From: Allolobophora icterica
Lineage: Eukaryota; Annelida; Clitellata; Crassiclitellata; Lumbricidae
Direction of reading: 5' to 3'
DNA length: 64,000 nt
Assembly (NCBI GenBank): GCA_963556255.1
Contig: OY744615.1
Span: forward strand, 7,417,858-7,481,857
The notes under the pieces are model-generated. The model did not search any database, was not told the origin of the DNA, and saw nothing but the letters and a program-made list of their open reading frames with translations. The translations under genes were made by a program, and so were the position numbers. The first letter of the stretch is position 1. Every line of letters starts with the position of its first letter. This document shows, in pieces, positions 61,389 to 64,000 of this stretch.

Positions 61389-64000
61389 AAATTTCGCCCC
61401 CGGAAGAATCGCCCCCGGAAGTTTCGCCCCCGACAATTCGCCCCCGGGAAGATTCGCCCCCGCGGAAGTTTCGCCCCCGGAAGTTTCGCCCCCGGAAGTT
61501 TCGCCCCCGGAAGATTCGCCCCCACGTATATCGATTATCAGCGACCAAGTTATCAGCGACGGGTTATATTTCCAGCTTCTCGTCTTAGTTACATTTTCAT
61601 CTTATTTACATTTTCATCATAGATCCCGCTTTTAGTCTTAGTTACATATTCATCGCTAATCCAGCTTCTGGTTTCAATTGTATTAGCCTTAGTTACATTT
61701 TCATCATAGATCCTTTCATCATAGATCCCGCTGCTAGTGTAAGTTACATTTTCATCGTTAATCCAACTACTAGTCTTAGTTACATTTTCATTATAGATCC
61801 GAGTCTAGCCTAGGTTACATTTTCATCGCTAATCCACCTTCTAGCCTTAGTTACATTTTCATCGTTAGTCCTGCTTATAACCTTAGTTACACTATCATCA
61901 TAAATCCCGCTTTTAGTCGTAGTTATATTTTCATCGCTAATCCAGCTACTATTCTTAGTTACATTTTCATCGCTAATCCAGCTTCTAGCCTTAGTTACAT
62001 TTTCATCGCTAATCCAGCTTTTAGCCTTAGTTACATTTTCATCATAGATCCCGCTTCTACTTTTAGTTATATTTTCATCGTTAATCCAGCTTCTAACCTT
62101 AGTTAGATTTTCATCGTAGATCCCGCTTCTAGTCTTAGTTATATTTCATCGCCAAGCCAGCTTCTAGCCTTAGTTACATTTTCATCGCTAATCCAGGTTC
62201 TATTCTTATTTACATTTTCATCGCTAATCCAGCTTCTATCCTTAGCTACATTTTCATCGTTCATCCAGCCTCTATTCGTAGTTACATTTGACTCATAGAT
62301 ATAGTTTCTAGACTTAGTTATATGTTCATCGCTAATCCAGCTTCTATTTGTAGTTACATTTTCATCGTTAATCCAGGTTCTAGTCTTCGTTACACTTTCA
62401 TCATAGATTCCGCTTTAGTCGTCGTTACATTTTCATCGCTAATCCAGCTTCTAGCCTTAGTTACATTTTCATCGCTAATCCAGCTTCTAGTCTTAGTAAT
62501 ATTTTCATCGCTAATCCAACTTCTATTCGTAGTTACATTTTCATCGCTAATCCAGCTTTTAGCCTTAGTTACATTTTCATCACAGATCCCGCTTCTAGTC
62601 TTAGTTATATTTTCATCGTTAATCCAGGTTCTAGCCTTAGTTACATTTTCATCGTAGATCCCGCTTCTAGTTTTAGTTAAATTGCATCGCCAATCCAGCT
62701 TCCAGCCTTCGTTACATTTTCATCACTAATCCAGGTTCTATTCTTATTTACAATTTCATCGCTAATCCAGCTTCTATCCTTAGCTACATTTTCATCGTTC
62801 ATCCAGCTTCTATTCGTAGTTACATTTTCATCATATATATAGTTTCTAGTCTTAGTTATATTTTCATCGCTAATCCAGCTTCTTTTCGTAGTTACAATTT
62901 CATCGTTAATCCAAGTTCTAATCTTAGTTACACTTTCGTCATAGATCCCGCTTTTAGTCGTCGTTATATTTTCATCGCTAATCCAACTTCTATTCGTAGT
63001 TACATTTTCATCGCTAATCCTGGTTCTAGTCTTAGTCACATTTTCATCATAGATCCCGCTTCTAGCCTTAGTTACACTTTCATCATAGATCCCGCCTTTA
63101 GTCGTAGTTACATTTTCATCGCTAATCCAGCTTCTAGCCTTAGTTACATTTTCATCGCTAGTCCTGCTTATAACCTTAGTTACACTATCATCATAAATCC
63201 CGCTTTTAGTCGTAGTTACATTTTCCTCACTAATCCAGCTTCTATTTGTAGTTATATTTTCATCGTTAATCCAGGTTCTATTCTTAGTTACATTTTCATC
63301 GCTAATCCAGCTTCTAGCCTTAGTTACATTTTCATCGTTAATCCAGCTTCTAGCCTTAGTTACATTTTCATCGCTAATCCACCTTCTAGCCTTAGTTACA
63401 TTTTCAACATAGATCCCGCTTCTAGTCTTAGTTATATTTTCATCGTTAATCCAGCTTCTAGCCTTAGTTACACTTTCATCATAGATCCCGATTTTAGTCG
63501 CAGTTGCATTTTCATCGCTAATCCAGCTTCTAGCCTTAGTTACATTTAACATCGCTAATCCAGCTTCTAGCCTTAGTTACATTTTCATCGCTGATCCAGG
63601 TTCTATTCTTAGTTACATTTTCATCATAGATCCAGTTTCCAGTCTTATTTGTATTTTCATCGCTAATCCAGCTTCTATTCGTAGTTACATTTTCATCGTT
63701 AATCCAGGTTCTAGCCTTAGTTACACTTTCATCATAGATCCCGATTTTAGTCGTAGTTACATTTTCATCGCTAATCCAGCTTCTAGCCTTAGTTACATTT
63801 TCATCGCTAATCCAGCTTTTAGCCTTAGTTACATTTTCATCATAGATCCCGCCTCTAGTCTTAGTTATATTTTCATCGCTAATCCAGCTTCTAGCCTTAG
63901 TTACATTTTCATCATAGATCCCGCTTTTAGTTTAAATAATATTACTAAAGCTAAAATCCGGAAATATGATGAAAATGTAACTTAAGACTAGAAGCTGGAT
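61389..64000. mobile_element. Left arm of a second foldback-like element (continues right)
   Basis: It begins with about ten CG-rich units (TTTCGCCCCCGGAAG, 61389-61540), then a ~2.37-kb array of 36-bp units (61571-63935), a ~30-bp AT-rich spacer and, from about 63966 to the window end, the 36-bp unit in inverted orientation (ATGAAAATGTAACTTAAGAC...). This is the arm-centre-arm layout of a foldback element, cut by the window edge. It was inserted into the LINE at 59640-61388. Confidence 0.7.
61571..63935. repeat. 36-bp minisatellite, about 65 copies
   Basis: Consensus TTAGTTACATTTTCATCGCT + AATCCAGCTTCTAGCC (36 bp), with variants (CATAGATCCCGCTTTTAGTC, TATTCGTAGTTACA) alternating in blocks. 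Being 12 codons long, it yields long open frames on the minus strand, notably 62677-63552 (repeat SWISDENVTKAR / SGIYDESVTKTR). Confidence 0.95.

Noticed and set aside
61571..63935. Possible CRISPR array (36-bp unit)
   Set aside because: No spacers; head-to-tail minisatellite with no cas genes and clear eukaryotic context.

Overview
The window looks like intergenic and intronic DNA of a metazoan, probably a marine invertebrate. I infer this from spliced exons of sodium/solute symporters (SLC5/SSS family), many degenerate non-LTR retrotransposons of CR1/L2-like type, hAT and pogo-like DNA transposons, long microsatellites and the absence of compact operons. The species cannot be fixed from sequence alone. 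There is one 200-base assembly gap (92-291).

Host genes. All recognisable host coding sequence is on the minus strand and belongs to a tandem SLC5 cluster (sodium-coupled monocarboxylate/multivitamin-transporter-like). Gene A is represented by eight exons between 59387 and 34113 whose splice phases agree throughout. Its 5' exons lie right of the window. At 23.3-23.9 kb there is a degenerate copy of gene A's last exon and 3' UTR. Gene C starts at 13411 (coding from 13388) with the first transmembrane exon of a second SLC5 gene; its other exons are probably left of the window.

Mobile DNA. Almost everything else is nested transposons, many of them delimited by target-site duplications (TSDs) that I could read directly. 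hAT-type elements with 8-bp TSDs occur at 4230-8217, 14859-15751, 18704-22134 (containing a LINE which itself contains the hAT at 19647-21496), 35573-36516, 43785-46535 (containing 46224-46378), 48787-59241, 59969-60376 and about 60995-61243. The 48787-59241 hAT sits two bases after a gene A splice donor. It hosts a 6.06-kb Ty3/gypsy-type LTR retrotransposon (49641-55703) and a 3.0-kb giant inverted-repeat (foldback) element (55833-58843). The LTR element has LTRs that look identical, carries its integrase zinc domain upstream of RT (the order described for Gmr1-type elements) and lacks the integrase core.

A second foldback-like element starts at 61389. It has terminal CG-rich tandem repeats, then about 65 copies of a 36-bp unit, then the same unit in inverted orientation just before the window ends. 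A third element with inverted subterminal tandem repeats (24688-27220) contains a LINE copy with the architecture of a twin-primed 5' inversion. A pogo/Tigger-like element (6308-8047), a long-TIR element with a dead transposase (30435-32710), tRNA-derived SINE copies and several near-loopless palindromes complete the picture.

No rRNA, functional tRNA, CRISPR or prokaryotic features were found.
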